Counted from the first letter of the stretch, positions 19,479 to 28,103 are shown. The stretch is 64,000 nt of DNA from Bdellovibrionales bacterium (GCA_018266295.1 JAFEAQ010000006.1:62001-126000); one strand, 5' to 3'. The notes: generated by a model from the sequence alone, not told the origin. Made by a program: numbers and translations.

Positions 19479-19812
19479 ACAACCAGAAATCGCCACAAAT
19501 TTTCCTACAAAAATGCGAGTTGTTTAGTTCATCGAACACTCGCTTCATTACCGAACAGTAATGTTTCCGCCTCTACACGATCGTGTTTACACCCCAAACC
19601 AACAAAAATTAAGCGACTCGTTAAAAACGTAACAAGAGTCTTATGTTACTGTAAACACGTACCTTTTTAGTACAATCAAGCGTTTAATTTGCATTTTATG
19701 TTAAGATGATGTTAAGATTTTTTGACAATCACTAATTTATTTGCTCCAATCAGAATTGCGGACAAACCGAAACATTGCACTCTCGCAATGTTCGGAAATG
19801 ATGAGGGTGAAA
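19479..19812 (+). other. AT-rich gene-free region with operator-like repeats
   Basis: No convincing gene in these 334 bases. It holds a perfect palindrome CATTAC-n6-GTAATG (19546-19563), TGTTTAC at about 19586 with its inverse GTAAACA at about 19650, and a tandem ATGTTAAGAT repeat of 11-base period (about 19698-19719). A promoter-like TTGACA follows. The layout suggests a regulated promoter for the HTH gene downstream. Confidence 0.5.
19722..19750 (+). promoter_or_regulatory. Candidate promoter of TIGR02147-like gene
   Basis: A perfect TTGACA -35 box and TCCAAT (four of six -10 matches) are 17 bases apart, about 60 bases before the chosen start codon and next to the tandem ATGTTAAGAT repeat. 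Confidence 0.4.
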
Positions 19813-20355
19813 ATGACAGAAGGACAGACTACCGGATCAACCGGCCAAGATGCGAAGACTGCAGCGGACTACTTAATAACTATTTTCAATGAACGAAAAG
19901 AGAAGAACCCACGTTATTCTCTACGAGCTTTCGCACGATCGCTCGGCGTATCATCAGGACAGCTTTCAGAAATTCTCTCAGGAAAGAGACCACTTTCTCA
20001 CAAGCTCGCACGAAGAATTTCAATTGCACTTGCACTCACCGAAGACGAATCACAAAAGCTCATCCACCTTGTATCGCAACAAAGTCAATTCCTCGAAGCT
20101 GCTGGCAGCAATTCTCGCTCTCTTTCCGAAGAAGAGATCGCACTTATGTCTATCGCTCAAAATTTGGATTCTAAATTGAAACTCAACTTGGACTTCCAAA
20201 ACACTCCGGAGTCTCAAAACTTTGCAGACATGGATCAAGAGATCGTTCTCGAAGTGAAAAAGGCCATCCGCAATTTCCGCAAGAAATTAAAGAAGGTTCT
20301 TGATGCTGAAAAGAAAGCAGGCCTTGGCATGCTCAGCGCGGAGAAGGCTGTTTAA
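19813..20355 (+). CDS. Short TIGR02147-like HTH regulator
   Basis: The N-terminal 75 residues form an XRE-like HTH (YSLRAFARSLGVSSGQLSEI, then LSGKRPLSHKLARRI), matching the HTH part of TIGR02147 proteins found in Bdellovibrio and Fibrobacter. The protein ends with KKAIRNFRKKLKKVLDAEKK, which also matches the family's C-terminal helix. At 180 residues it lacks the middle winged-helix region that its relative at 22600-23376 has. I chose ATG 19813, preceded by GAGGGTGA; upstream in-frame codons lack a ribosome site. Role: probable DNA-binding regulator, target unknown. Confidence 0.8.
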   Translation: MTEGQTTGSTGQDAKTAADYLITIFNERKEKNPRYSLRAFARSLGVSSGQLSEILSGKRPLSHKLARRISIALALTEDESQKLIHLVSQQSQFLEAAGSNSRSLSEEEIALMSIAQNLDSKLKLNLDFQNTPESQNFADMDQEIVLEVKKAIRNFRKKLKKVLDAEKKAGLGMLSAEKAV

Positions 20356-20384
20356 TCGCCCTTCCCTATTCAAAAATGACAGCT

Positions 20385-20417
20385 TTAAAGGCCGTAACAA
20401 AAGTTGCGGCTTTTTTT
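20385..20417 (+). terminator. Intrinsic terminator after HTH gene
   Basis: An imperfect stem (AAAGGCCGTAAC / GTTGCGGCTTT, loop AAAA) is followed by a run of seven T. It ends the transcript of the short HTH regulator. Confidence 0.75.
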
Positions 20418-20442
20418 ATACCTTCATGCCATCCTAGAGGGC

Positions 20443-20751
20443 ATGAGAATTCGTCAAGTCGGTTTTTCCTCACGCCTCAAAGCTCATCGCAAGCTCCTCA
20501 CCTTGGAGACGCTTAAATTCATCGTAGAATTCCTTAAGGACGGCAATGCCCGTATGGCAGCACTCCGCTCAGGGGTGCCCGAGACCTATGCCTCACGCCA
20601 AGGAGCGTGGCTTAAGAAGCACCCGATCGTCCAGGCCGCGATGGAGGCCGAGGTCGATGAACGCGAACTGCTTCAGCTTACCAAAGCCGTTGCAGAGATT
20701 GAGCGGCAGATGGAGATTTGCAAAGACATTCTCGGCCTGCAGGACTACTAA
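20443..20751 (+). CDS. Terminase-small-subunit-like DNA-binding protein
   Basis: A 102-residue protein whose middle resembles the phage terminase small subunit fold: LKFIVEFLKDGNARMAALRS, then GVPETYASRQGAWLKKHPIVQAAM. The family pattern is a helix ending in 'N..AA.RAG' and then 'A..QG..LL..P.V..AI', which is met. A charged helix follows (ELLQLTKAVAEIERQME). No large terminase, portal or capsid gene lies nearby. It may be a domesticated phage remnant or a helix-turn-helix protein of similar fold. ATG 20443 has TAGAGG five bases upstream; it starts just after the terminator of the previous gene. Confidence 0.6.
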   Translation: MRIRQVGFSSRLKAHRKLLTLETLKFIVEFLKDGNARMAALRSGVPETYASRQGAWLKKHPIVQAAMEAEVDERELLQLTKAVAEIERQMEICKDILGLQDY

Positions 20752-20757
20752 AGCAGC

Positions 20758-21531
20758 CTATGGATTAGGACCCTTTAAGAAGTCCTTAAAGGTTTTACCG
20801 GTATATTTTTGATAGACCTGATCGACATAGCCTCGCACAAAAAGCTCATTGATCTTTTTATTGAGTTTTCTATGGAGCAAGCGATCTTTAATTTCTACAA
20901 ACGTCGGAACTAAATCCACCGAGGGATACAAAATCCGCACCTTAAGATTTTCACGTTTGATCATTGCCGCGGCCTGATATGGGTCATCAATGTAAAGATC
21001 AATTCTTTTCGCCGACAGTTTTCGCAGATTTAAAATAACTTCATTTTCTTCTTCAACGAGCCACTTCTTGTTCTGCTTGATCTTCTCCGGATAACCATAA
21101 TCTTTCGTGAAGCCAATGTGCTTACCATCAAATTGCGTCAGCGACGTGTATTCTTTAAAAGGCGAATCCTGCGGCACCATCACATTGAGAGTCCAGTACT
21201 CAAGCGGCTTATCTAAATAGTACATTTTTTTATTTTTACCCGCTTCCGTGGTAAAGAACGCGCCGCTGATTTCGCCACTGCGACTGAGAACAAAGCAGCG
21301 ATAAGCATAGTTGACCTCTTCCACTGCAAGCTTATAACCGAGCTCTTCCAAAGCTTTCTTCATGATGTCGTAGGTCACACCACTGTCGATAATTCCCTGC
21401 GAATTTTTAATCGCATATGGCTGGTACTGTTCCGCACAAAAGGTGAGCGTTTTGGGAACCGCGTGGGCTGGAGCTAACAGGAGGTGATAAATAAGAATGA
21501 GCATCATCACTGCCCGTATCCATTGGCTCAT
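20758..21531 (-). CDS. Periplasmic solute-binding protein, SBP_bac_3 type
   Basis: A 257-residue exported protein with signal peptide (about 1-24, APAHA) and the family 3 extracellular solute-binding pattern: LTFCAEQYQPYAIKNSQGII, DSGVTYDIMKKALEELGYK, then AKRIDLYIDDPYQAAAMIKR. These proteins bind amino acids or similar small molecules. No permease or ATPase is adjacent, so it may work with a transporter elsewhere or act as a sensor. It converges on the terminase-like gene with six bases between stops. Confidence 0.85.
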   Translation of the reverse strand: MSQWIRAVMMLILIYHLLLAPAHAVPKTLTFCAEQYQPYAIKNSQGIIDSGVTYDIMKKALEELGYKLAVEEVNYAYRCFVLSRSGEISGAFFTTEAGKNKKMYYLDKPLEYWTLNVMVPQDSPFKEYTSLTQFDGKHIGFTKDYGYPEKIKQNKKWLVEEENEVILNLRKLSAKRIDLYIDDPYQAAAMIKRENLKVRILYPSVDLVPTFVEIKDRLLHRKLNKKINELFVRGYVDQVYQKYTGKTFKDFLKGPNP

Positions 21532-21645
21532 GACCTCATGTCAACGAAGATAGCAAATCTCTTCTCAGATTGTGGTTCATGGAAGCTGCTTTCAACTCGA
21601 ACATAGAAATTTTAGACTTATTTTTTTGGATCTGTCGCTTGATAA

Positions 21646-22482
21646 CTAGGGAATCTGATAGACACAGCGAAATCCGATATCATCAAATCTGTCCGTGTTG
21701 TTAAACGCCGTCTCTGCGCGAAAAATTCCTGACGTGGTTCCTTCCCCCCAATTGCCGCCACGAAACGTCGCACCGCCGGCAGAAAATGAGTTGAGCTTTC
21801 CTAAGCCACCGTACTCACCGGAATTTAACGAGGTGTATGTTCCTCCGGGACCAAACATCGCCTTCGCGGTTGTGTTTGTTACCTGTGAAATAAATTGCGT
21901 AAGGCTGTAATTCACGTTGGCATCTTTGACCCACTCATTCACGTTCCCGGCAAAATCCCAGATCACCTGACCGTTAGAAAGTGTGTGCGTACGCTTCAGC
22001 GCAAAGTTCACCGTCGACGTGCAGCCACTGCCGCCGTTGCTGCCATAGAGTCCGTCAGTCCCGGCACAGGCTGTGACACTCGATGATGAAGCGCTGTTGC
22101 CGCGATTGATTGCCCCGGAGCCGACAACTCCCGACGACCAGTTGGTAGCGACGTTTTCGATGTTTCTCGCAATCGCCTGCCACTGATCATTTGAAATTAA
22201 ATCATAGCGGCTACCATTGGCCTGACAGCCGGCGATGGCTTCGGCGCGAGTGACAGACCCCCAAGGCGTTCCTGTCGGCTGCGAAACAGCGACGCCTCCG
22301 ACATTCTTTGCTTCATAAGCACCAACACAGAAATCCGTGCTGGCATAGCCTGGAAGTGCCGGCACTTGAGCATATCCCGGAGGACAAAGTTTTGGATTTT
22401 TCCAAAACCAGACAGGAATCGTCTGAGCATATAAAAAGTAAACGCCTACAAAGAAAAAATTAAAAAATAAAATACTTCTCAT
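21646..22482 (-). CDS. Secreted FGE-sulfatase/SUMF1-domain protein
   Basis: A 278-residue exported protein with hydrophobic N-terminus (about 1-19) and the C-terminal signature of the formylglycine-generating-enzyme fold: VIWDFAGNVNEWVKD, ATFRGGNWGEG, GIFRAETAFNN and DDIGFRCVY. The fold is often used as a binding module rather than as an enzyme in secreted proteins. I see no paired active-site cysteines at the usual site, although cysteines occur at the N-terminus (CPPGYAQVP, DFCVGAYE). Function in this organism unknown. Confidence 0.8.
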   Translation of the reverse strand: MRSILFFNFFFVGVYFLYAQTIPVWFWKNPKLCPPGYAQVPALPGYASTDFCVGAYEAKNVGGVAVSQPTGTPWGSVTRAEAIAGCQANGSRYDLISNDQWQAIARNIENVATNWSSGVVGSGAINRGNSASSSSVTACAGTDGLYGSNGGSGCTSTVNFALKRTHTLSNGQVIWDFAGNVNEWVKDANVNYSLTQFISQVTNTTAKAMFGPGGTYTSLNSGEYGGLGKLNSFSAGGATFRGGNWGEGTTSGIFRAETAFNNTDRFDDIGFRCVYQIP

Positions 22483-22599
22483 GCATTCAGGCTTACGGTA
22501 GGTCGCCGCTTTTTAATAGAGGACTCAGACCTTTAACCGTTCCAACTCTCGCCTGGAATCTTGCTCTTTTAAGAAGCTCTGAATATGAACAGGAAGCTT

Positions 22600-23376
22600 A
22601 TGGCCGAACGTAAAACTATCGCCGAAATTTTGAAGACGATATTTGAAGGGCGAAAATCCAAAAACAGATCCTACTCTTCGCGGGCTTTTGCCCGTGATCT
22701 GGGAATTTCTCCGGGCCGTCTTTCTGAAATCATGTCAGGCCAAAATATTCCAGGCACAGAAATCACGCGTAGAATCGTCCAGGGATTGAAGCTGAATTTT
22801 CAAGACTCTCAATGGGTAATGGACGTTATTCGCGATCAAAAAAATCTGCATCAAGAAATCAAAGGCGCGCGCCAGCTCGCAGCCGATGAGTTTTCGCTGA
22901 TTGCCGACCGCAAGAATTTTTCTTTATTGTGTTTGATGGAAACCGACGGCTTTCAGTCGGATGTGGCGTGGATGGCAAAGCGCCTTCGCACCACAAAACC
23001 GGCGGTTGAGAAAATTCTAGAACGTCTGATGCGCCTTCAGTTGGTACAACTGGAAGACGGCATTTATAAAAGTCTTCAGAAAGACATCACGACTTCCCAC
23101 AACGTTTCTTCAGATGCCATTCGTAAGTATCACCGCCAGGGTATCGAGCATGCGATGGAGTCCTTGAATGAAGACAGCATTGACGTCCGTGATATCACGA
23201 GCATTGAAATGCCCGCAGACCCGCGCAAAATCAATGATATCCGGGTGCTGATCCGGGACTTCCGCCGTAAGGTTGCAGGCCTTCTGGAGGCCGGAGATAA
23301 AACCGAAGTCTATCGCCTAAATATTCAACTCGTCCCTGTCACAAAGACGTCCGCAAGAAAAGGAGCGTCCCAATGA
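22600..23376 (+). CDS. TIGR02147-family HTH regulator
   Basis: A 258-residue regulator with N-terminal HTH (YSSRAFARDLGISPGRLSEI, MSGQNIPGTEITRRI) and a middle region that reads as a winged helix (SDVAWMAKRLRTTKPAVEKI, LERLMRLQLVQLEDGIYK). The tail IRVLIRDFRRKVAGLLE is shared with the short relative at 19813. I chose ATG 22600 because AGGA sits five bases upstream; ATG 22585 is an alternative. Its stop overlaps the start of the next gene by four bases, so it is translationally coupled to a secreted protein of unknown function. Confidence 0.88.
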   Translation: MAERKTIAEILKTIFEGRKSKNRSYSSRAFARDLGISPGRLSEIMSGQNIPGTEITRRIVQGLKLNFQDSQWVMDVIRDQKNLHQEIKGARQLAADEFSLIADRKNFSLLCLMETDGFQSDVAWMAKRLRTTKPAVEKILERLMRLQLVQLEDGIYKSLQKDITTSHNVSSDAIRKYHRQGIEHAMESLNEDSIDVRDITSIEMPADPRKINDIRVLIRDFRRKVAGLLEAGDKTEVYRLNIQLVPVTKTSARKGASQ

Positions 23377-24047
23377 GTTTAATCCGTAATACTTTGCTGG
23401 TGCTGACATTGGCTTTTGCAAGCCTCAGCTTTGCCGGCGTTAGCCTTGAATGGAAAGAAGTCGGTAACGGTGGCAAGATCCTTCTTTGTGATTCTACTGT
23501 GCAAGCGCTGGATGTTTACGAAGCTCAAGTCGTGTATTACTTGCATCCCCATCCGCAGTCGCTCACTCAAGTGGATAACTTTTCAAAATTGAGTATCCAC
23601 GACAATTTTGACTTAAGCCTGAAGACGGCGAACAAATTCTTGCTTCGTCTAAAAAAGCGCGATGCGGATCTTTGGGAAAAATATAGCGAGCTCTTACAAC
23701 GTTTCCGCCAAGAGAGCTTCTTTTTGACGGATCGTGAACTCGCCCCCACTCCGGATGAAGATATCACTCAGATCCCGGCAACCTGTGAGCTTCGTCAGCT
23801 GATCGTTCAAAGAAATCCGATCTATAATGGCACACGCTATGTGATTGACCGCAAACTCTGGCTAAGACTTCCGTCCGAACAACAGGCGGCAATGATTATT
23901 CATGAGATTGTCTATTCCGAAGCTCTGGAGCGCAGAAAAGACCTGATGAGTTCACGCGCAGTTCGTCGCATGACGGGACTCATCCTGTCACAGGAACTCG
24001 CGACACTACCGCAGTCGATGTATGAGATCGTAAAGAAGGATCTGTAA
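23373..24047 (+). CDS. Secreted protein with HEIVY motif, unknown
   Basis: A 224-residue exported protein with a signal peptide (about 1-21, SLSFA). Near residue 175 it carries RLPSEQQAAMIIHEIVYSEAL, of which the HEIVY segment looks like part of a metal site but lacks the second histidine of HExxH zincins. The remainder (GVSLEWKEVGNGGKILLC, YNGTRYVIDRKLWLRL) is not recognised. Coupled by a four-base overlap to the TIGR02147 regulator, so both are made together and the regulator may respond to or control this function. Confidence 0.72.
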   Translation: MSLIRNTLLVLTLAFASLSFAGVSLEWKEVGNGGKILLCDSTVQALDVYEAQVVYYLHPHPQSLTQVDNFSKLSIHDNFDLSLKTANKFLLRLKKRDADLWEKYSELLQRFRQESFFLTDRELAPTPDEDITQIPATCELRQLIVQRNPIYNGTRYVIDRKLWLRLPSEQQAAMIIHEIVYSEALERRKDLMSSRAVRRMTGLILSQELATLPQSMYEIVKKDL

Positions 24048-24050
24048 GGT

Positions 24051-24974
24051 CTATTTTTTCTTTTTATCGGCTTTTTTATCAGTGCTGAAGCGAACCGCCT
24101 CATAACCGCCCGAAAAGTTGCGGGCTTTTTTGTAACCGAGTCTTTGTAAAGCCCAGGTCACAGAGCCCGAACGAACACCGTGATTACTGATCAGATCAAT
24201 CTCGGTCATTTCTGTAATGCCTTTTTCATTCAGCATTTTCATGACAGCAGGATTTGGATCCATGTTTTCCGTAAAGAACTCACGCCAATCAATATTATAG
24301 AATCTAAACTGGCGAGGCGTGCGCTTATTAAGGTTGTCGATAGAGTATTCCTCCGGCGAACGCACATCAATCACAACGAAGTTAAGATCCTTGATTGGCA
24401 GTGGAGCTCCGCTCAGTGCTTTTGTGCGAGCACGTGTCGGAAAGTAGCTCGTGCCTTCGATTTTAGATTTCAGCTCATCCCAGCCGATCGCAAGGTCTTG
24501 ATTCAGTTGGGGCGTCCAGAAGTTCTTGTTTTTGATCTCAGCCCCGCCCTCCCGGCGCTCACGGAAATCTTCAACATTTGCAAGCTGGATATTTGTGATG
24601 CCAAGACTTTCCAAAGTCCAAGCGACACGCCCCTCTTCGCCTTTACCGAGCTGACCTTTGCCGACAATTAAAACCGGCGTCTGAGGGTCTATACCAATTA
24701 AAGCCAAACGGCGCGCGATGGGATGGAGATCTTTTTCAATAAGACCGCGATAGTCCGGAGCACGTCGGGAAAAGTCCTCCCACGCCACATTCACGGAGCC
24801 CGGAATATGCGAAAGATTAAAGTCCATCGGAGCACGGACATCCAAAATCACGGTATTTGCCGTGACCTTGGCCTTTTGCACTTCTTTACGAGAAACCACC
24901 GGTGTCTCCGAAGTGACTTTCGTCGGCTTCGGCGCACAGGAAACTAGAAAAAGAAATGCAAGAAGGTATCTCAT
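24051..24974 (-). CDS. Rhodanese-like lipoprotein with two domains
   Basis: Signal and lipobox LFLVSCAPK place it as a lipoprotein with Cys15 lipidated. Two rhodanese modules follow: ANTVILDVRAPMDFNLSHIP with a loop VGKGQLGKGEEGRVAW (about residues 100-120), and FVVIDVRSPEEYSID with a loop LISNHGVRSGS (near 270). The usual catalytic cysteine is missing from both loops: the second has Ser-Asn-His-Gly-Val-Arg-Ser where active enzymes have Cys-x-x-Gly-x-Arg-Ser. It is therefore probably a binding or scaffold protein and not a sulfurtransferase. The ATG overlaps the lysS stop by one base, so it is the last gene of fba-lysS. Confidence 0.83.
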   Translation of the reverse strand: MRYLLAFLFLVSCAPKPTKVTSETPVVSRKEVQKAKVTANTVILDVRAPMDFNLSHIPGSVNVAWEDFSRRAPDYRGLIEKDLHPIARRLALIGIDPQTPVLIVGKGQLGKGEEGRVAWTLESLGITNIQLANVEDFRERREGGAEIKNKNFWTPQLNQDLAIGWDELKSKIEGTSYFPTRARTKALSGAPLPIKDLNFVVIDVRSPEEYSIDNLNKRTPRQFRFYNIDWREFFTENMDPNPAVMKMLNEKGITEMTEIDLISNHGVRSGSVTWALQRLGYKKARNFSGGYEAVRFSTDKKADKKKK

Positions 24975-26455
24975 TATTTGCCTCCGAATTTCATCGTTGG
25001 GAAGAAGATGATGTCACGGATACTTGGACGATCGGTTAGGATCATCACGATACGTTCAATCCCGATGCCCACGCCACCTGTTGGCGGCATGCCAGAATCA
25101 ATCGCCATCAAGAAGTCTTCATCCATTGGATGCGCTTCTTCATCTTTACCACGATTGGCTTCTTGTTCTTTCAAACGCGCCAACTGATCTTCTGGATCGT
25201 TCAACTCAGAATAAGCATTACCGATTTCCATGCAAGCGGCGAACGGCTCAAAACGCTCGACCAAGCGCTTGTCTTTGCGGTGAATTTTTGTCAGTGGAGA
25301 AATTTCAACGGGGTGATCCATCACAAAGGTCGGCTGCCACAAGTGCTCTTCGGCTGTGAGTTCGAAAAGTTCCATGATCATTTCGCCACGGTTGTACTTT
25401 TCTTTCTCGCGCGTACCTGCTTTTTTGAGAGCTTCGAAGATTTCATCGTCGCTCGCCTTTTCAGGATCAAGCTTCGCGTACTCTTTCACGCCATCATAAA
25501 CAGTCAAACGACGCCAAGGCGGAGTGAAATCGATTTCTTTGCCCTGGTAATTCACTTTCATGCTGCCGGTGATTTTTTGCGCGAGGGTTGAAATCAACTC
25601 TTCGAATTGATTCATTTGATAGTTGTAATCTGTATAAGCTTCATAGAACTCAAGGAGCGAGAACTCAGGATTGTGAGTACGGTCGATGCCTTCGTTACGG
25701 AAGTTTTTACTAATTTCATACACTTTCTCGTAGCCGCCAACAATCAGGCGCTTCAAGTAGAGCTCAGGCGAAATTCTCATGTAGAGTTTCATGTCCAAAG
25801 CTTTGTGATGAGTCGTAAACGGTGTCGCCGCAGCTCCTCCGTAGATTGGTTGCAACGTCGGAGTCTCAACTTCCATGAATCCGCGGTCATCTAGGAATCT
25901 GCGGATTTCTTTAATGATCTTAGAACGAGTTTCGAAAACTTTGCGAGAATCCGGATCCGTCATCAAATCCAAGTGACGATGACGGTACTTGATTTCCACG
26001 TCTTGAACGCCGTGGAATTTTTCTGGCAATGGCTCCAAAGTCTTAGTCAGGATCTGAATGTGTTTGCAGTAAAGCGAGAACTCGCCCTTCTGAGATTTAA
26101 ACACATAACCTTCCACACCCACGATATCACCGAGGTCGAGAAGCTCAAACGCCGCACGCTCTTGTTCAGAGAGCTCTTCAACTTTTACGTAAACTTGCAA
26201 AGTGCCTGTTTGATCTTGAACGTTGAAGAAGGAAGCCTTCCCCATTGAACGCAAAGTCATCAGACGGCCGGCAATGCGATATACAGACTCAGGCTTCTTT
26301 TCACCTGGCTGCAAACCTGCTGCGTATTTCGCAACAAGCTCCGCCACCTTCCCCGTGCGATCGTAAGTGTAAGGGTAAGGATTGATGCCCTTTTCTCGAA
26401 GGGCATGGAGTTTACGGCGTTTCTCCGCTCTCAGCGGATTCTCGTGAGTCGACAT
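24974..26455 (-). CDS. lysS: Lysyl-tRNA synthetase, class II
   Basis: Charges tRNA-Lys. The OB-fold anticodon-binding domain (YRIAGRLMTLRSMGKASFFNV) is followed by class II motifs: motif 1 region VFETRSKIIKEIRRFLDDRG, motif 2 ISKNFRNEGIDRTHNPEFS, and motif 3 GGVGIGIERIVMILTDRPS. Length 493 is standard. It begins ten bases after fba and overlaps the rhodanese lipoprotein gene, so a three-gene operon is likely. Confidence 0.97.
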   Translation of the reverse strand: MSTHENPLRAEKRRKLHALREKGINPYPYTYDRTGKVAELVAKYAAGLQPGEKKPESVYRIAGRLMTLRSMGKASFFNVQDQTGTLQVYVKVEELSEQERAAFELLDLGDIVGVEGYVFKSQKGEFSLYCKHIQILTKTLEPLPEKFHGVQDVEIKYRHRHLDLMTDPDSRKVFETRSKIIKEIRRFLDDRGFMEVETPTLQPIYGGAAATPFTTHHKALDMKLYMRISPELYLKRLIVGGYEKVYEISKNFRNEGIDRTHNPEFSLLEFYEAYTDYNYQMNQFEELISTLAQKITGSMKVNYQGKEIDFTPPWRRLTVYDGVKEYAKLDPEKASDDEIFEALKKAGTREKEKYNRGEMIMELFELTAEEHLWQPTFVMDHPVEISPLTKIHRKDKRLVERFEPFAACMEIGNAYSELNDPEDQLARLKEQEANRGKDEEAHPMDEDFLMAIDSGMPPTGGVGIGIERIVMILTDRPSIRDIIFFPTMKFGGK

Positions 26456-26465
26456 GAACTGGCTC

Positions 26466-27389
26466 CTAAAGTGATTTGCCTGCGAACGTTTCCATCACAC
26501 TGTGTAGCAACTGGATGGATTCTTGTTTTGGTCTTTGGAAAGCATTACGGCCCATGATCGAACCGAAGCCACCGCCCTGAGCGATTTCTTTGATTTCCTT
26601 CATGAGATCGTCGGTTGTTTTCGCTTCGCCACCAGAGAAGATCACGATGCGTTTACCGTTGAAAGATGATTGAACCACGTGACGGATACGATCCGCCATT
26701 GTCGCAACCTTGATGCCTTGAGCTTGGTAAACTTTTTTCGCCGCTTCTTGCTCGATGTGGGCAGAAGGTGGTTTTACTTTGATGATGTGGGCGCCCAATT
26801 GAGCTGCGATATGAGCTGAGTACGCGATCACGTCAATAGCCGTTTCGCCCTCTTTAGAGATCTGCTCACCACGAGCATAAGACCAGATGATGACGGCCAA
26901 GCCCGCTTTTTTCGCCTCAGAAGCCGCCACCGCGATTTCTTCGTACATATGCTTTCTTTCAGCGCTGCCCGGATAGATCGTGAAACCAATTCCCGCGCAA
27001 CCCAAACGAAGAGCGTCGTCGATATGAGACGTCAATGCAGAGATCGGAGCTTTATTCGTGTAAAGAGTGTCGGAGTTGTTGATCTTTAAGATCAAAGGAA
27101 TTTCACCAGCGAACTCACGGGCACCGGCTTCCAAAGCGCCGAGGGGAGCTGCGTAAGCATTACAACCGGACTCGATCGCGAGTTGGTAGTGGTAACTTGG
27201 ATCGTAAGCATCTGGATTCATCGCAAACGTGCGCGCCGGACCGTGCTCAAAACCCTGATCCACCGGCAAAATGACGAGCTTACCTGTGCCTGCCAACTTC
27301 CCGTGATTCATCATACGCGCAAGGTTCGTCAAAGTCCCTGGGTTGTCAGCGCCATACCAGCTCAAAATCTCTCTTACTCTTGGTGTCAT
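26466..27389 (-). CDS. fbaB: Class I fructose-bisphosphate aldolase, DhnA/FbaB type
   Basis: Cleaves fructose 1,6-bisphosphate in glycolysis and runs in reverse in gluconeogenesis. The DhnA signature LVILPVDQGFEHGP is near the N-terminus, the Schiff-base lysine is in GAHIIKVKPPSAH, and the phosphate-binding RIVIFSGGEAKTTDDL and GGFGSIMGRNAFQRP loops are present. Length 307 is normal. GGAG lies about eight bases before the ATG. First gene of the fbaB-lysS-rhodanese operon. Confidence 0.93.
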   Translation of the reverse strand: MTPRVREILSWYGADNPGTLTNLARMMNHGKLAGTGKLVILPVDQGFEHGPARTFAMNPDAYDPSYHYQLAIESGCNAYAAPLGALEAGAREFAGEIPLILKINNSDTLYTNKAPISALTSHIDDALRLGCAGIGFTIYPGSAERKHMYEEIAVAASEAKKAGLAVIIWSYARGEQISKEGETAIDVIAYSAHIAAQLGAHIIKVKPPSAHIEQEAAKKVYQAQGIKVATMADRIRHVVQSSFNGKRIVIFSGGEAKTTDDLMKEIKEIAQGGGFGSIMGRNAFQRPKQESIQLLHSVMETFAGKSL

Positions 27390-27541
27390 TATTTAGCTCC
27401 TTCGGTAGCCTCTGGGGTATTAATAAAAGATCCCAAAGAAGGTATTCATTCCGCTGTTTTTAATCAAGAATTTGAGGAAATTAACACGCTTGGCAGAAAG
27501 TGGAATTTGCTGTACATTGGCAGCCGCTAAAGGAGCTTCTT

Positions 27542-28099
27542 ATGTCTAATCCTACAAAAGTTACTTTTGAGAGCACTCCAAACCCAGCCACCTTCAAATT
27601 CCATCTCCAGCGCCAGGTTACAGATGCGGGTTTCGACTGCCCAACAGCTCAAGAGGCCGAACGCTCTCCTTTAGCGGCAAAGCTTTTTGGCTTTCCTTGG
27701 ACGAGCTCTGTTTTCGTCGGTACTGATTTTATCACCGTGACGAAACAAGACTGGGTTGACTGGAGCATGCTGGCAGAGCCTTTGGCAGGCTTGATTCAAG
27801 AGCACCTCGATAAAGGTGAACCTGTTGTGCTCAAACTCGAAGCACTGGCGGCTGATGATTCCGCGAACGATAGCCCGATTGTTAAGCAAATCAAAGGCCT
27901 CTTAAACGCTGAGATCCGCCCGGTGGTGGCTTTAGATGGCGGCGATATCGTGTTCAACAAATACGAAGATAATATTTTGTACATCCATATGCGTGGAGCT
28001 TGTGCGGGTTGCCCAAGTTCGACGGCGACCCTCAAAGAGGGCATCGAAGTCCGCATGAAGGAAGCTTTCCCAGAGATTAAAGAAGTTGTCGCAATCTAA
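27542..28099 (+). CDS. NfuA-like iron-sulfur cluster scaffold
   Basis: The 185-residue protein has an N-terminal Nfu_N domain (VTFESTPNPATFKFHLQ, FPWTSSVFVGTDFITVTKQ) and a C-terminal NifU domain with RPVVALDGGDIVF and the cluster-binding Cys-x-x-Cys in GACAGCPSSTATLKEGIE. Nfu proteins carry Fe-S clusters to target enzymes. ATG 27542 has AAAGGAG seven bases upstream. It ends five bases before the MATE gene. Confidence 0.93.
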   Translation: MSNPTKVTFESTPNPATFKFHLQRQVTDAGFDCPTAQEAERSPLAAKLFGFPWTSSVFVGTDFITVTKQDWVDWSMLAEPLAGLIQEHLDKGEPVVLKLEALAADDSANDSPIVKQIKGLLNAEIRPVVALDGGDIVFNKYEDNILYIHMRGACAGCPSSTATLKEGIEVRMKEAFPEIKEVVAI

Positions 28100-28103
28100 A
28101 TTC

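Noticed and set aside
23880..23950. HEIVY motif as a zinc metalloprotease site
   Set aside because: The second histidine of HExxH is absent, so protease function was not called.
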